A stretch of 64,000 nt of DNA from Symbiodinium natans (Eukaryota; Sar; Dinophyceae; Suessiales; Symbiodiniaceae). The translations under genes were made by a program, and so were the position numbers. The number at the start of each line of letters is the position of its first letter. Position 1 is the first letter of the stretch. The DNA is taken from NCBI GenBank assembly GCA_905221605.1, contig CAJNDS010001824.1, positions 168,048-232,047 of the forward strand. The letters run 5' to 3'. This document shows positions 29,938 through 40,937 of the stretch, piece by piece. Below the pieces are notes generated by a model. It was not told where the DNA came from. It searched no databases and saw only the letters and a program-made list of their open reading frames with translations.

Positions 29938-32204
29938 ATTCGTATACTAGCCCATGATTATGTTCTGATGGTACTATTGCTATCGTGTTGTCGATGTATT
30001 GTCGTAATAGATTACTGTAGTAGTCGGAACTAAACCCGAAGTGAGTGTGCCCTTTCATTGGCGTGCAGGGCATCTTGTACGTCCTACCCAGAACTCAACA
30101 TCCCCTGCCCATGCATGTTCAAGAGATGGACGTGCTGTCACGTCCCCTGCGCGTTCAACCTGGCTAGATGCACTCTTTGTTGACAATCTCCTTGACTTTG
30201 TCACGTGGAAACCTTAGAAGGTCAGGAGATTTCTTCAGCTAGGATGGCATAGACTTGCCCAGCACTGTCACGTCTAAACAGCCTAAACACCTAGCATGAC
30301 CTAGTGGCTCTTAGCACGGAATGAAGGAATTATAGAGGCACTATCCACCATGATCCCCTTATATGGAACTGTTTAAGGAATTCTATAAGGTATCTAATTC
30401 CGTCATTCCCGACTACCTAGGGAATTCCACTGATTATTGCGGCCGGAGGGGCCGCTCAACCATGATTTCTTGCGCCTTATCGCCTCGGTGGTGGGGGTTC
30501 GACTCACGTCAAGCACCCCGCTTGCTTCCGGATTCCTGGCTGCCCTCTTTAAACCCAAGCCCTGGTACTCATTGACAGAGGGACATCCTTTACCCAACGG
30601 AGCCCACAAGGCACTTGGCCGGGCTGCCAGATCGACGGAGAGATCTGCTTCGGTCACGACAAATTATGGCATGTTGCACACGTTTGCGGGCTTTGCTTCG
30701 AGCCACAAAACCAGTTCGACACCAGTAGCGCAGGCACGCGGTTGAAGCAACACATGTTTGCAACGCCTCTCGAGTTGTCCTTGCACGAGGATGTGCTTTC
30801 TGTTTTCCGTCTTGCGCTGCACAGGACAATGCAACAGTGCATGGTTTAAGATCTAAATAATAGCGTGGGAAACTACAGCGCGTATTGATTGACAAAGAAC
30901 CCGCAACAAGTGAGAGCACGGAAATCTTGCACCACTGGGTCTGCGGCAGACGACTTGTCGCGCTTTTCGCAGATCGTCTCCGGACATGCCCATGGTGCCC
31001 ATGGTACCTATCTGTTGCATAGAATGGTCGCGACCGAGTACTCTCTTGAATTCCCTCCTTTGCTTCTTTGACGGGTCAAAATGATGCCCCAAGTCTGGCC
31101 CAGCTCCAAGTCCTTACTCGTAGAAGCTCACACAAACGCTCGGGGGCACGGAGCTTATGCCGCTCCATGAATGAAGGAGGCACAGGGGCCTGTTCCTCAG
31201 TCCAACATGCTCTGTGATGCAGTATGGGGATAATGGGGCAAGGCTCAAACAGATGGTTTTAAGGCTCATATTGCCACCGCTGGGCCACAGCAATGCGGGC
31301 CCTTCTGAAGGAAGTTGATGGCTCATAGGCTTTATAAGGTTTACGGCTGGCTTTCGGCCCTTGGGGGGGCTGCGCAGTACTTTCACTACAGTAGTACTTG
31401 CACGGTTGGTGAAGGATTGAAAATCTGACTCCGACTGGCGTGGGAGTTCAATGAGTGTGACACATCGCCATGCAGAGTACGCGGAAATGACGTTGGGCTC
31501 TCCGTTTGAGGCATGCGCGGCCCTTTTGAGGAATCTTGGAACCACAACTGTCCGGAAGCCAAGAAACACAGGCGGCTCTTTGATCCCAAACTCACTATCA
31601 CCTAAATCATGCGAGATCCAGGGCCAGCCAGGTGCCAAACCGCACTTGCGGATGCAACGTGGGGCTGCTCCTCCTGGCGACTTATTAAGGCTTTAAGGCA
31701 ACTCCCCGCAGAACACCCGAAGCTGTCAAAATCGCCGGTAGCCGGCCTCCAAGGCGCCACTCGTTGAGTGAGACGCCTCCAGTTTGATCCTGGCTCGCTG
31801 AGCAGGGAACTCGTGTTGCTTCGTCATGCGTTCCTGAGGTGCTTCGCCCAAGCTGTGCTGGGATGCCGACGCTGGGCGAAGCGAAGGTGGAGGGGCGCTG
31901 TCCCTTCTCCGCTTGTATGTCTGCACAGGCGGTGCCAAAGCCTCCGATTGCAACGCATGATCATGATGATCATGATGCTCACGATGATGATGATGATGAT
32001 GATGCTGATGGTGATGGTGATGATGATGCAGTTACGTAGGCCGTATGTCGCATCACGTACATTCCTGCCTGCGGCTCGTATGCGTCACCGGCCTGAAGCC
32101 ACAGCTGCTGCTCAAGACATGCTCACGGGCTTGCGGCTGAGCTGAAGGCCTGTGGGCCCCTTTGGGGGAGCAAGGCGAAGGACCCTCCGGCCTGCACAGA
32201 GTAC

Positions 32205-32388
32205 GTACATACACACATACATACATACATACATACATACGTACGTACGTACATACATACACACATACACACATACACACATACACACATGCACACATGC
32301 ACACATGCACACATACACACACACACACACATACATACGTACGTACGTACATACATACATGCATGCATACATACATACACACATGCCG
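32205..32388 (+). repeat. (ACATAC)n/(ACACAT)n/(GTAC)n microsatellite
   Basis: A symmetrical array: ACATAC units, then GTACGTAC, then ACACAT units, then GTACGTAC and ACATAC again, so the two halves mirror one another in unit order. Confidence 0.95.
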
Positions 32389-34430
32389 ATTTTCATATGT
32401 CATGAGAGAATGTATGTAGAAATAGGCAAGAATATGGAATATGATGTAAGGTTCGAATGTGTAATCATGTGTAATGATGGGGAATAATGAATAGCAATCA
32501 AAATAGATTCGAAAAAACTATTCTGCTTCGAACATCCCTCTCTGCGTAGAGATGCTCTGACTCCATGGACAATCTGGGGTTGGGCACTCCAGGGACACTT
32601 TGGGGTTAGGCACTCCAGGGACACTCCAAGGACACCCTGCGGTTGGGCACCCTGGGTTGGGCGAGGAGTAGACCGGGCGAGGAGAAGTAGACCGGGCGAG
32701 GAGAAGAGTTGAGTCTTAAAATCTAACAACCCCACACCGAGGATGGGGAATAAATCATACTAACAAATAACAATAAGTAAATATAAAAACAACGAACTAA
32801 AAATGCAAATATATATGTATACATATATATATACATAAACATATGTGTAAGAATAAAACAAGTCATACTAATCTATAAGACAATTATAAAGAATTATGTA
32901 CCAGGAGCTGGCAATCTCTTGCAACAGATGAGCCTCGTGGCTCTCATGGCCCATGTTGCGGCAAGCATGAATAATTACGCGACAACGATGTGTACGTTCC
33001 TCACACTATGGCTGGCTACTGTTCTGGCTGACATTGTGGCCAGTGCTGTGCAGGGTTGGTTGGGCTGTAAGTTGGGCTGGACATGTCTGATGCATGAGTG
33101 ACTACAATGGGAGTCGCAGTAATTAGCTTGCTAAGTATGGAAAAGCGTCACCAGCAAGGGTTCTTCCCCCAAATTTGTGGTAAGCGTGCTTCATGATCAG
33201 CCATCATGCTTTCTACATTCGCACATGGTTCAGCCAGAGCTAGCAGCAGCCGCACTTGGGCAAAGCTCATTCTGGAACTCCAGTGCTCCCGGGAAGTTTT
33301 GAGGTTCAATTTCACGCAGCTTCCCTGACACAATGCACATTGGAGCATTGATGCCCCCAAAGCGTGCTTATGCGTGCTTCACGCAGCCCTCAGGCTTCTT
33401 CAAAGACTTGTCTTGGTACCATGGTGTCTGCCTTCCCTTGTTTCATTGCCAGGTAATGGAAATGAAAACTCGCACACTCACATCTGCACTGAGAATCTCC
33501 ACACGTCACACAAGGCACTAAACGACAGGGCGGCGCGCCATCCAAAGGACGAGCTGGAGCTGTTGAGCGTTGGACACAGATGTCACGCCGGCTGCCTACC
33601 CAGAACAAGCAAAGCGACAGCCAAGCAGAAGACGCTTCTCTTTTTGTCGATGGAGCGCGTTAACTGCCGGCACGCTTGCGTCGCAAGGTACAGGCCAGCG
33701 ATTGCATTTGCTGCGGAGCATGAATGGGCTTTGTGCTCTGCGGGGAACATGCGGTAGATCAAGACATTCACGGCCCGTGGGCCCGAGCGAGGTGTGGGGA
33801 GCTTATTGGCTCGCCACGCTACCAACTGAGAACAGCATCTCTTCCGAAAACGCTAAGTTAAACCCCGTCCAACTTTACCAGCTGATCACGTCACGATGCT
33901 GGAACCAGCAGCGGCAGAAGATGTGCGCACGACGCTTTGGTGGTGCGCTCTCAGGCTTTTGCAGCTTGCTGCTGCTGCAACTTATACCTCAAGCGGGCAC
34001 ATGACAGAATTGCAGAATGAGCACGAGAATAGATTAGATGCACTTAAGTGACTTAAGCTGCCTACGACTGCTGCATATTGCTGTCACCTGCAGGCGGGGT
34101 CCCTCGCATCTCACTCCTCTCGCTCTCCTTGCTTGGCCTGGCTTAGCGCAGCGAGTGGTCTTCCTTTTTGTTGAGAGGAGTGCTCTGCTCCTTTCCTTCT
34201 TTTCAGTGCTTGAAGTCGAGGGGTGCGCTCCTCCTCCTCCTCTTTTCATTATGATTCTCCTTTATCGCTTTCTTCCCTTCCTTCCTCTGCAAATGGTCCC
34301 AGGGACCGCCCCGAGGGGGGTGCTCCAGCGATCCAGTCGGTGTGTGCAACAAACGTGGTACTGGCTGGAGCGACTCCTATCCCAGTTCAACCTAAGTCCT
34401 TCATGTCTTTTTGGTTCTCTCTCCCTCGCT

Positions 34431-34654
34431 CCCTCTTCTTCTTCTTCTTCTTCTTCTTCTTCTTCTGCAGGGCATGGGGGTTTTGGGGGGGACCGGAAGA
34501 CCCCTCGCGCAGAAGCGCGCCCAAGGTCTCTCTCTCGCACGCTTGGCCCCCCCGAAGGGGAGCCGCCCCGAGGGCGCGCAACGTCCACAGCTCCGCTTGT
34601 TTTTTGCTTCTCGCTCTCTCTCTCTCTCCTTCTTCTTCTTCTTCTTCTTCTCCA

Positions 34655-34685
<31 letters not shown>
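34431..34685 (+). repeat. (CTT)n and (CT)n pyrimidine arrays
   Basis: (CTT)n at 34436-34467 and 34630-34650, (CT)n at 34612-34630 and 34655-34686, separated by GC-rich sequence. Long Leu/Ser-rich frames here are repeat artefacts. Confidence 0.9.
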
Positions 34686-34688
<3 letters not shown>

Positions 34689-34800
34689 CTTGGTTCTCTG
34701 AAGATGACAAGGCAACTCACGGTAAGGATCAAGCTGGTCATGGCTCGATGCCGAGCGCATGCTAGGCAGCCGGGCATCCGCTGAGCGGTGCCTTAGTCAG

Positions 34801-34968
34801 AGAGCCCAATACCCCTTAATTAAGGAAGCGACCTTAAACTATACAAGCATCCTTAATATAATTATGGCTTAAGGTATATTCCTTGTTCAAGGGGTATACC
34901 TCAAATTACGTAAGAGGATCCTTGAAATGATTTCAGGTCTATTCCTTGTTTAAGGGGTATTGAGCTCT
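34801..34968. mobile_element. MITE-like element, family AGAGCCCAATACCCC, copy 2
   Basis: Ends AGAGCCCAATACCCCTTAAT and AAGGGGTATTGAGCTCT match the element at 453-587. The interior repeats the pattern CCTTAA...GGTATATTCCTTGTT twice, so it may be a nested or duplicated copy. Confidence 0.6.
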
Positions 34969-35195
34969 TTGGGTAGTGCGCTGCAGCTGACGCTTCACTC
35001 CAGTGCCAGTGCGTCTGAATAAGATCTGCACGAGGAGCGCCGGTGGCTTGCCTGCAAGAATCTTATTCACCATAAAAACAACTCTACTAAATTCTGATAT
35101 CATGATTTCCATAAACCCTCAACCCTCAACCCTGAACCCTAAACCCTAAACCCGAAACCCAAAGTCATAAATACTAGCAGCAACGTTCCTATAAG

Positions 35196-35293
35196 GGATC
35201 CTGCGGCTGCTGCAGCTCGGGATGGCCTTGTCCGAGGTGCTGCGCTCGCTGGCGCACCCAGCAGGCCGGGTTGAGGCTGCAGCCTGGGCCGAT
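35196..35293 (+). CDS. Candidate plus-strand exon between telomere-like tracts
   Basis: 98 bp with acceptor CCTATAAG|GG and donor GGCCGAT|GTTCTT, encoding LRLLQLGMALSEVLRSLAHP then GRVEAAAWAD, with mostly G/C third positions. Telomere-like tracts lie at 35118-35160 and from 35306, so it shows the same bracketing as the minus-strand exons. No partner exons were linked. It could be part of an unrecognised plus-strand gene. Confidence 0.35.
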
Positions 35294-35305
35294 GTTCTTT
35301 CTTGA

Positions 35306-35380
35306 ACCCTAAACCCTAAACCCTAAACCCTAAACCCTAAACCCTAAACCCTATAGACCCTAAACCCCAAACCCTAAACT
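35306..35380 (+). repeat. Telomere-like tract (CCCTAAA)n
   Basis: Six perfect units followed by a CCCTATAGA interruption and two or three more degenerate units. Confidence 0.9.
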
Positions 35381-35936
35381 GTCTGCTTTTTTGCCACCCG
35401 GTTTAGGGTCTAGGGTTTGGGGTTTTACGTCGAAGCTGGTTTCAGGTTGCAAGTATAGGCTTAGAAGCTAGGATGCATGTCTTGGACACTTCGCTGAGAA
35501 GCTCAACTGAAAGACGTAGCTGAACAGGTGTGCAGAATAACCTCGCTACGTAAGGAGAGCTACCTCCACCCTCGTGGATCCTCCCTGTCCCCTCCGAAAA
35601 GATCTGGAAACACATGTTTGCTTCTCCTCTGGGGGGTGTTCGGTGGGGGGTGTGAGGAAGGGGGGGCGGGGGGTGAGGCGGGGGTGCAGGAGATCTTCAT
35701 GATCTTCGTAAGAGGAAGAGTCTAGAGTCGGACGGACATTGGGACCCGAAAAGTCCACAGGAAACATCCCCGCCACTACTGTTAGGTCATACAAATCCCT
35801 ACATTACTTTACTGTTCTTGATAGGGTGTTCTGAGGCCCAAAAAACACCAGCTGGCCTCTCGCGGAGGCGGCCGGTAATCGCTTCGACAGGAGGACTCAC
35901 CCTCCTTAACTCCCATGATGCACCACGGGAACCCAA

Positions 35937-36045
35937 CTTGGAGGTTCATGGGTACTGATTATAGGATTACAAGTACCCTATGTGGGGTTAGAAGTATAAT
36001 TACCATATTTATAACCCTACTTAGAACTACCCATGAACCTCCAAG
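35937..36045. mobile_element. Inverted-repeat element, ends CTTGGAGGTTCATGGGTA
   Basis: The 18-bp ends CTTGGAGGTTCATGGGTA and TACCCATGAACCTCCAAG are exact inverse copies around 109 bp. A diverged relative lies at 36167-36235. Confidence 0.75.
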
Positions 36046-36166
36046 AAGGGAAATGACCAGTACTGCAAGTTTGTGCGGACGAACGCAAAAGCTGGGGCTG
36101 GGAACAAACTGCGGAACATAGGCGCCAGCTTCACCTGAACAGGATGTCTTTTGTGGCCCACGCTTG

Positions 36167-36235
36167 CTTGGAGGTTCAGGGGGACTTATAAGTACCTATG
36201 CTTATAACCTTGCTCAAGCTACATGAACCTCCGAG
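36167..36235. mobile_element. Second copy of the CTTGGAGGTTC inverted-repeat family
   Basis: Ends CTTGGAGGTTCA and ATGAACCTCCGAG, 69 bp, with a shorter interior that keeps ACTTATAAGTACC and CTTATAACC. Confidence 0.6.
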
Positions 36236-36477
36236 TCACCACTAGGACAGCTAGCCCGACCTTGCATCAGTCTGTACAGTCGCGACACGCCGAGCGCCTT
36301 GTGGAGACCTGAATCTCGGCGCATTTGCGACCTTATCCAGGCCGGGGTGCAACTGCCACACTCTCCTACGCCTTGCCCCCCCCCCCCCCCCCCATGAAAG
36401 GCCAACTCTTGTGCGTGTGCGTGTCCCTAAACCCTAGGCCCTCTAGATCCTAAACCCTAAACCCTAAACCCTAAACC

Positions 36478-38379
36478 CTAAAGCGTCCGAGCGACTGTTT
36501 GCACAAACCCTAAATCCTCGGTCCCCAGAGCCACTGCAGGGGCACACCATTCTGAGGAGCCTGCACCATCAGGCCTGGCCACGTTAAGGTTTAGGGTTTA
36601 GGGTTTAGGGTTTAGGGTTTAGGGTTTAGGGTTTAGGGTTTAGGGTTTAGGGTTTAGAGTAGACAAAACAACTTCCGATGGATCGCAGAGCTGTTAATAC
36701 AGAGTGCTTCCCGTCCCGAAACCCGGATAGTCAAGTGCCAGGCAACAAATCGATGTGAATTGCGAGGTCCCCTGGATACTTTTTGTTGATCAGGAAGCTG
36801 CCACTACACCCTTCCAAAACCTATAGGCCAGGGCGGCCATAAACCAAGACCTCACAGACCCTATTAAACCTTCTAACTCCACATCCGTCCGTCTTTTCAC
36901 AAACAGGGAAGCTTTTCTAGGTCGCGGTCAAAGGAACTTATGCGAAGCTGCTGTCGCAAGGAAACTACGTGCTTTGCCGTGTTCCATACACGATCATGTG
37001 GTCATGTGTATATGTCATTGTATGTCTCTCTATATATATATATAAACAAATATGTGTGTGTGTCTATGTTTGCATATATCGAAGCTCACATCCCCAAACC
37101 CTAAACCCTAAACCCTAAACTCCAAACCTCAAACCCCAAACCCTAAACCCCAAACCCTAAACCCTATTCATTCTAGAAGCGCAACTTACTTGAAGTTCAG
37201 GAGGGCGCCCACCCCACCACCTGGAGGGGAGCCCTGCAGGGAGCTGTCCAGGGAATCCCTCCTCGGCTTCTGACTCTTGTGGCTTGGGGGTTTAGGGTTT
37301 AGGTCTTTTTTGCCGCCCGCATAGCTGAACTTAAGGTTTAGGGTTTGGGGGGTTATTTAGGGTTTAGGTTGTTTTTTTTGCAGGGGCGCCTCTTTACAGT
37401 ACTGACTGCGCTTTTTCCCACCCGTTTCGTATGCTTAGGGGAAAAGGTCAGACAATACAGCGGCCCAAGTTCAGATGATGACTTCCGACTGTGTCGGGCG
37501 GGCCTCAGGGCTGTTCAAGCAGCACAAATAGCACATCAAGCCAAGGCCCAGGTTACTGCTTTTCTTTTGCCACCCGCCTAGCAGACCCCCTCTGGGATTA
37601 CTCCGCAGGGAACAGTCGTGGTTCGTGCGTCGTACGGTTTGCAAAAAGGGCCCGGAGGCTCCCCCGACACCCTCGCGATGGGTTACTCGTTACTGCGTGT
37701 AGGGTTTAGGTTTTATAGTTTAACGGCTTGAGGGGGGGGTTACTCGGTGCTGTCTCTGGAATCCGAGGGTTGAAGGCTTTTGTTGTCACCAGGGCTTAGG
37801 GTTTAGGGCTTCGGGTCTAGGGTTATAGGGATTGTTTAGGGTTTAGGGCGTTACAGCTGGGGGAACCACATCATCGAACACCAGGTTTCTATTTTGGGAG
37901 GGGGGGGGTACCAACCTCAATAGGAGACCTTCTTAAGGGGTACTTGTTGTTTGTTTGGGGCTTTGGGGGCAGTGTGGAGACCCCTGAAGATCCCTGAGGT
38001 GCGGCCTGCTTTCCGCCTCGGAAGCTTCGTTTACCATTGCCGCTCTTGTGCCACTAAACCCTCAACCCTCACTCCTCAACCCTATAAACCCTATAAACCC
38101 TATAAACCCTATAAACCCTATAAACCCTATAAACCCTATAAACCCTATAAATCCTATAAACCCTATAAACCCTATAGACCCTAAACCCTAAACTCTGCGT
38201 TTCCCGGGATAGGTGGTAGGTGAGCATTCGAGGGGTGTGCGGATTCAAGTTGCGGGAAAGCACTTTCTTTGTCAAGGCACTAAATTGGTGAGAACAACAC
38301 GCAGTCTTGGCCCCGAGCCACTTGCCGCATGCGACCATCTTCGGTGACGGGCTCCTGGGCACTTTCGCAGCATTTTTCC
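36478..38379 (-). CDS. Small-exon gene, function unknown
   Basis: Minus-strand blocks: 38194-38379 (KVPRSPSPKMVACGKWLGAK, SHQFSALTKKVLSRNLNPH); about 37945-38053, frame ambiguous; 37190-37281 (KSQKPRRDSLDSSLQGSPPG, with the consensus donor TTCAA|GTAAGT); and 36478-36574 (GAGSSEWCAPAVALGTED), whose TAG at 36478-36480 falls in a TTTAGGG-like unit unless a GA donor (GACCGAG|GATTTAG) is used. Each block is bracketed by telomere-like tracts: 36425-36477, 36588-36658, 37094-37166, 37290-37310, 38068-38178 and 38390. The acceptor of 37945-38053 would be a TTTAG unit itself. Basic and Ser-rich, no domain recognised. That the blocks form one gene is inferred from order and strand. Confidence 0.4.
36588..36658 (+). 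repeat. Telomere-like tract (TTTAGGG)n, 10 units
   Basis: Ten perfect units; on the minus strand it ends about 13 bases before the acceptor GTGGCCAG|GCC of the exon 36478-36574. Confidence 0.95.
38080..38178 (+). repeat. Nonameric array (CCCTATAAA)n, 10-11 units
   Basis: A nine-base expansion of the telomere motif (CCCTATAAA) in about ten consecutive copies. It fills the interval between two coding blocks of the small-exon gene. Spurious frames of a three-residue repeat arise here because the unit length is a multiple of three. Confidence 0.95.
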
Positions 38380-39551
38380 CTAAGCCAGGTGGTTTAGGGT
38401 TTTTTATCCACCCGTCTAGCCGCAGGTCAGAGATGGGAGATGATGGGAGAACCCTCAAAGGACTTAAGCCTTATCGGGTTGCCTGAGCTTGCAATGTTTT
38501 AGGGCCTCGGGGGTGCCCCAAAACCCTCACCGTGTCGTTGCTTGATGCCACATCCCGGCCCCAGCTTCTCTGCCGGGCGATCCAGACATACTCCGAGTAC
38601 CCAAGTGCACCACACGTAGGAAAGAACGTGAACCCCCAAACTACCCCATACCAAATATAGCTGTGAACTTCAGAATGAATGCCTGCCTTTGGAGGCTAAG
38701 GCCCAGGCCCTCGCCATCAAATGCCTTGCAGAAGAATCAGAGCTCGAAGCCCAACGTAGCCCAAACGCGCATCACCGTGTGCCGATACACGCACTTCTCT
38801 GTACGAATAATAATAAAAAATATAGGATATCATAATGGTATACAGAAGGATATCATAACAGAAGAATACAATAATTCAGAACAGCATTGTTTCGAACAGC
38901 AGTCGCGGGATGACATTCGCCATCCAAAACCCCCGCAAATGCCTCGGGGGCGTCCGCAGCACGTGGACCTGAACAAAAAGAGTTCCGGGGCTAGGCGGCT
39001 TCGGGCTTTGACTCTCACACTCGCACACGGCTGGTTTCGGGTTTAGGGTTTATGGATTTGGGACTTCCAGCCGTAATTCTGTTATACGACTTGTGTGGAC
39101 AAGGCAAGAGGCAGGGTTGGCATTCGTTTCTTGCCACCCGCCTAGAAGCACCGCGGCAGCAGTCGAGTCCCTTGTGAAAAGGGTCAGCCCCAAAACCCCA
39201 AACCCCAAAACCCTAAACCCTAAAATCCAAACCCTAAACCCAGGATGTAGGGTTTATGTCAGTTCACTCGGAGTGCCTGGCTTGCCCGCAGAAAGAATTC
39301 ACACACAACTGCCGGTGGTTTATTGTCCAACATGCCTGTCACGCCACTTCAGGGGATCAGCGGTTTGCTTGATCTCATGCCCCCCACCCCCCCCCCCTCC
39401 CCCTCCCCCAAATTTATAACAATAAGATATATATATATATATATATATATGTGCAAACTCAGGCGCCAGCGCGACGTCCGTGGGCACTTCGCAATGGTGA
39501 GCTTGCGCCCCTTCGCCAAAATTGGTGGGTTTGCTGCAACTAGGCTACCAA

Positions 39552-39646
39552 TTGCTTAAGATACCCCCCCAAAAAATAGAGAATATTCTTCCTTCTGGGT
39601 AATATAGGGATTAGTCTTTTTGTTTTTTGGGGGGGTTCTTAAGCAA
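39552..39646. mobile_element. Inverted-repeat element, ends TTGCTTAAG
   Basis: TTGCTTAAGATACCCCCCC and GGGGGGGTTCTTAAGCAA are inverse copies bounding 95 bp; the interior is AT-rich. Confidence 0.6.
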
Positions 39647-39912
39647 ATAGTAGTAGGGTTTCGACTCTCACGACTAGCGCACGCGCAGGGAAAGCCACGT
39701 GCAGGTACAGGTTTAGGGTATCTCTTTTTGGGCCCGTTTGGGATTCATTTACCAGACCAAAACATGCCCACGGCATGCCACACGCGTGTGACGCAGGAGT
39801 AAAGGCAATGTCTCAGAGGCTGCGAAGAGCCTGGAACTCGAAGGACCTGCAAGAAGGTGCAGCGAGCTGCAATTTTGCTTTTTCAATGTGGGGTTGTTCG
39901 AGAATTGGGGGG

Positions 39913-39944
<32 letters not shown>

Positions 39945-40937
39945 GTTTCGCAGCATCATGAGCTAGTTTAGATGCAATTCGGGGGTATGTTTCGCGACTT
40001 TGTTTCGGGGAAATGTTTTGGGGTATGTTTCGGGGTATGTGTCGCGGGTGTGCAACCCCGGGTGCCCTTCTTAAACCTGAGCCCCCCCCCGCCCCCCAAA
40101 AAAAATATAAAAAAAAAAACGAACAAACCCATGTGCTTTTCCCCAAATAGAGGTCATCACCCTTTTTAGGGTTCCCTACAAGCAGGAATTACATTCTTTT
40201 TTTGGGGGGGTCTATTCGGGGTACTCCTATTGCCTCGCGCCTCGCGGCGCCTCGCTGGGCCGCTTGCGAGCCGGCTGGCTGGCGGAGCGCACGCCTAGCC
40301 GGCCACGGTAGGGTTTAGGATTTAGGGTTTAGGGCTTAGGGTTTAGGATTTTAGCGTTGAGGGAGTTTAAGGTTTCGGAGTGTAGGGGTTATAGGGCTTA
40401 GGGTTGTTTTTTTTAAAGGTTTGAATGGAGCCAGTTTATGGCAGCCACTGGCGTATTCGTGACAAGCATCATGTTGATCTTATGTTTCGTGTGCATCTCG
40501 TGCACACTTTGGATCACTGCGAGCAAACCTTAACTACTTTGGTGCCCTGCTTTGCTTCAATGAACTCGCGTGTCGCTCCGGTTTGTTCTTAGCCTCATCT
40601 TGCCGGCTTCGGGTGATTGAAGTGGCTGCTTTGGAGTATACATGACATACATTTTGGCGAAGAAGGCTTGCAAACATGCTGCTTCGCAGCGCACATACAC
40701 TTGCCTGGCAGCGGCTGCTGCGCGAAGGCAGGCCTCAGCACATGGCAACTCGCACAGCCGCTGGAAAGACTTATAAGTCCTGAATCTTACCTTACCGAGA
40801 TGGTGGTCTGAGTCTGCAGCGGGCATGGACGCAGCGCATGGGCTCCTCGTCGTGCGCAGTCGGCCAAGGAGGCTTGCGCCTGTGTGTAAGGAGGACTTCT
40901 TCAAAGCAGGACTTAAGATAACCCTATACACTCCGCA
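39647..40937. other. No gene supported downstream of the giant repeat gene
   Basis: Holds a long G homopolymer at about 39908-39942, a telomere-like field at 40305-40410 and low-complexity A/C runs at 40083-40115. It presumably includes the 3' untranslated region of the large minus-strand gene that ends at 40938. Confidence 0.5.

Larger units (their letters stand above)
28640..34800. other. Gene-poor region dominated by microsatellites
   Basis: No gene could be supported. Present are pyrimidine runs at 28980-29130, (TATATG)n arrays at 29455-29505 and 29732-29937, (GAT)n at 31965-32030, (ACATAC)n at 32205-32388, a 25-bp direct repeat around GGGCACTCCAGGGACACT at 32580-32640, and (CTT)n/(CT)n at 34431-34685. 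Long frames overlapping these arrays are produced by the repeats. A 174-codon minus frame at 31114-31638 has unremarkable composition and no recognisable motif. Confidence 0.5.

Noticed and set aside
29523-30073. Frames of Tyr-Ile-His or Tyr-Ile-Met repeats
   Set aside because: Translation of a TATATG microsatellite on both strands.
30430-30530. Possible tRNA gene (a GGTTCGACTC-like T-arm at about 30496)
   Set aside because: No matching acceptor, D and anticodon stems could be folded around it.
31114-31638. 174-codon minus open frame
   Set aside because: No motif, no splice or compositional support, in a gene-poor microsatellite region; kept only as a note.
32053-32419. Cys-Val-Tyr/His-Thr repeat frames
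   Set aside because: Translation of ACATAC/ACACAT microsatellites; three frames open on each strand.
34038-34784. Long plus and minus frames rich in Leu/Ser or Glu/Arg
   Set aside because: They are produced by CTT and CT microsatellites; all six frames are open for long stretches and none shows a domain.
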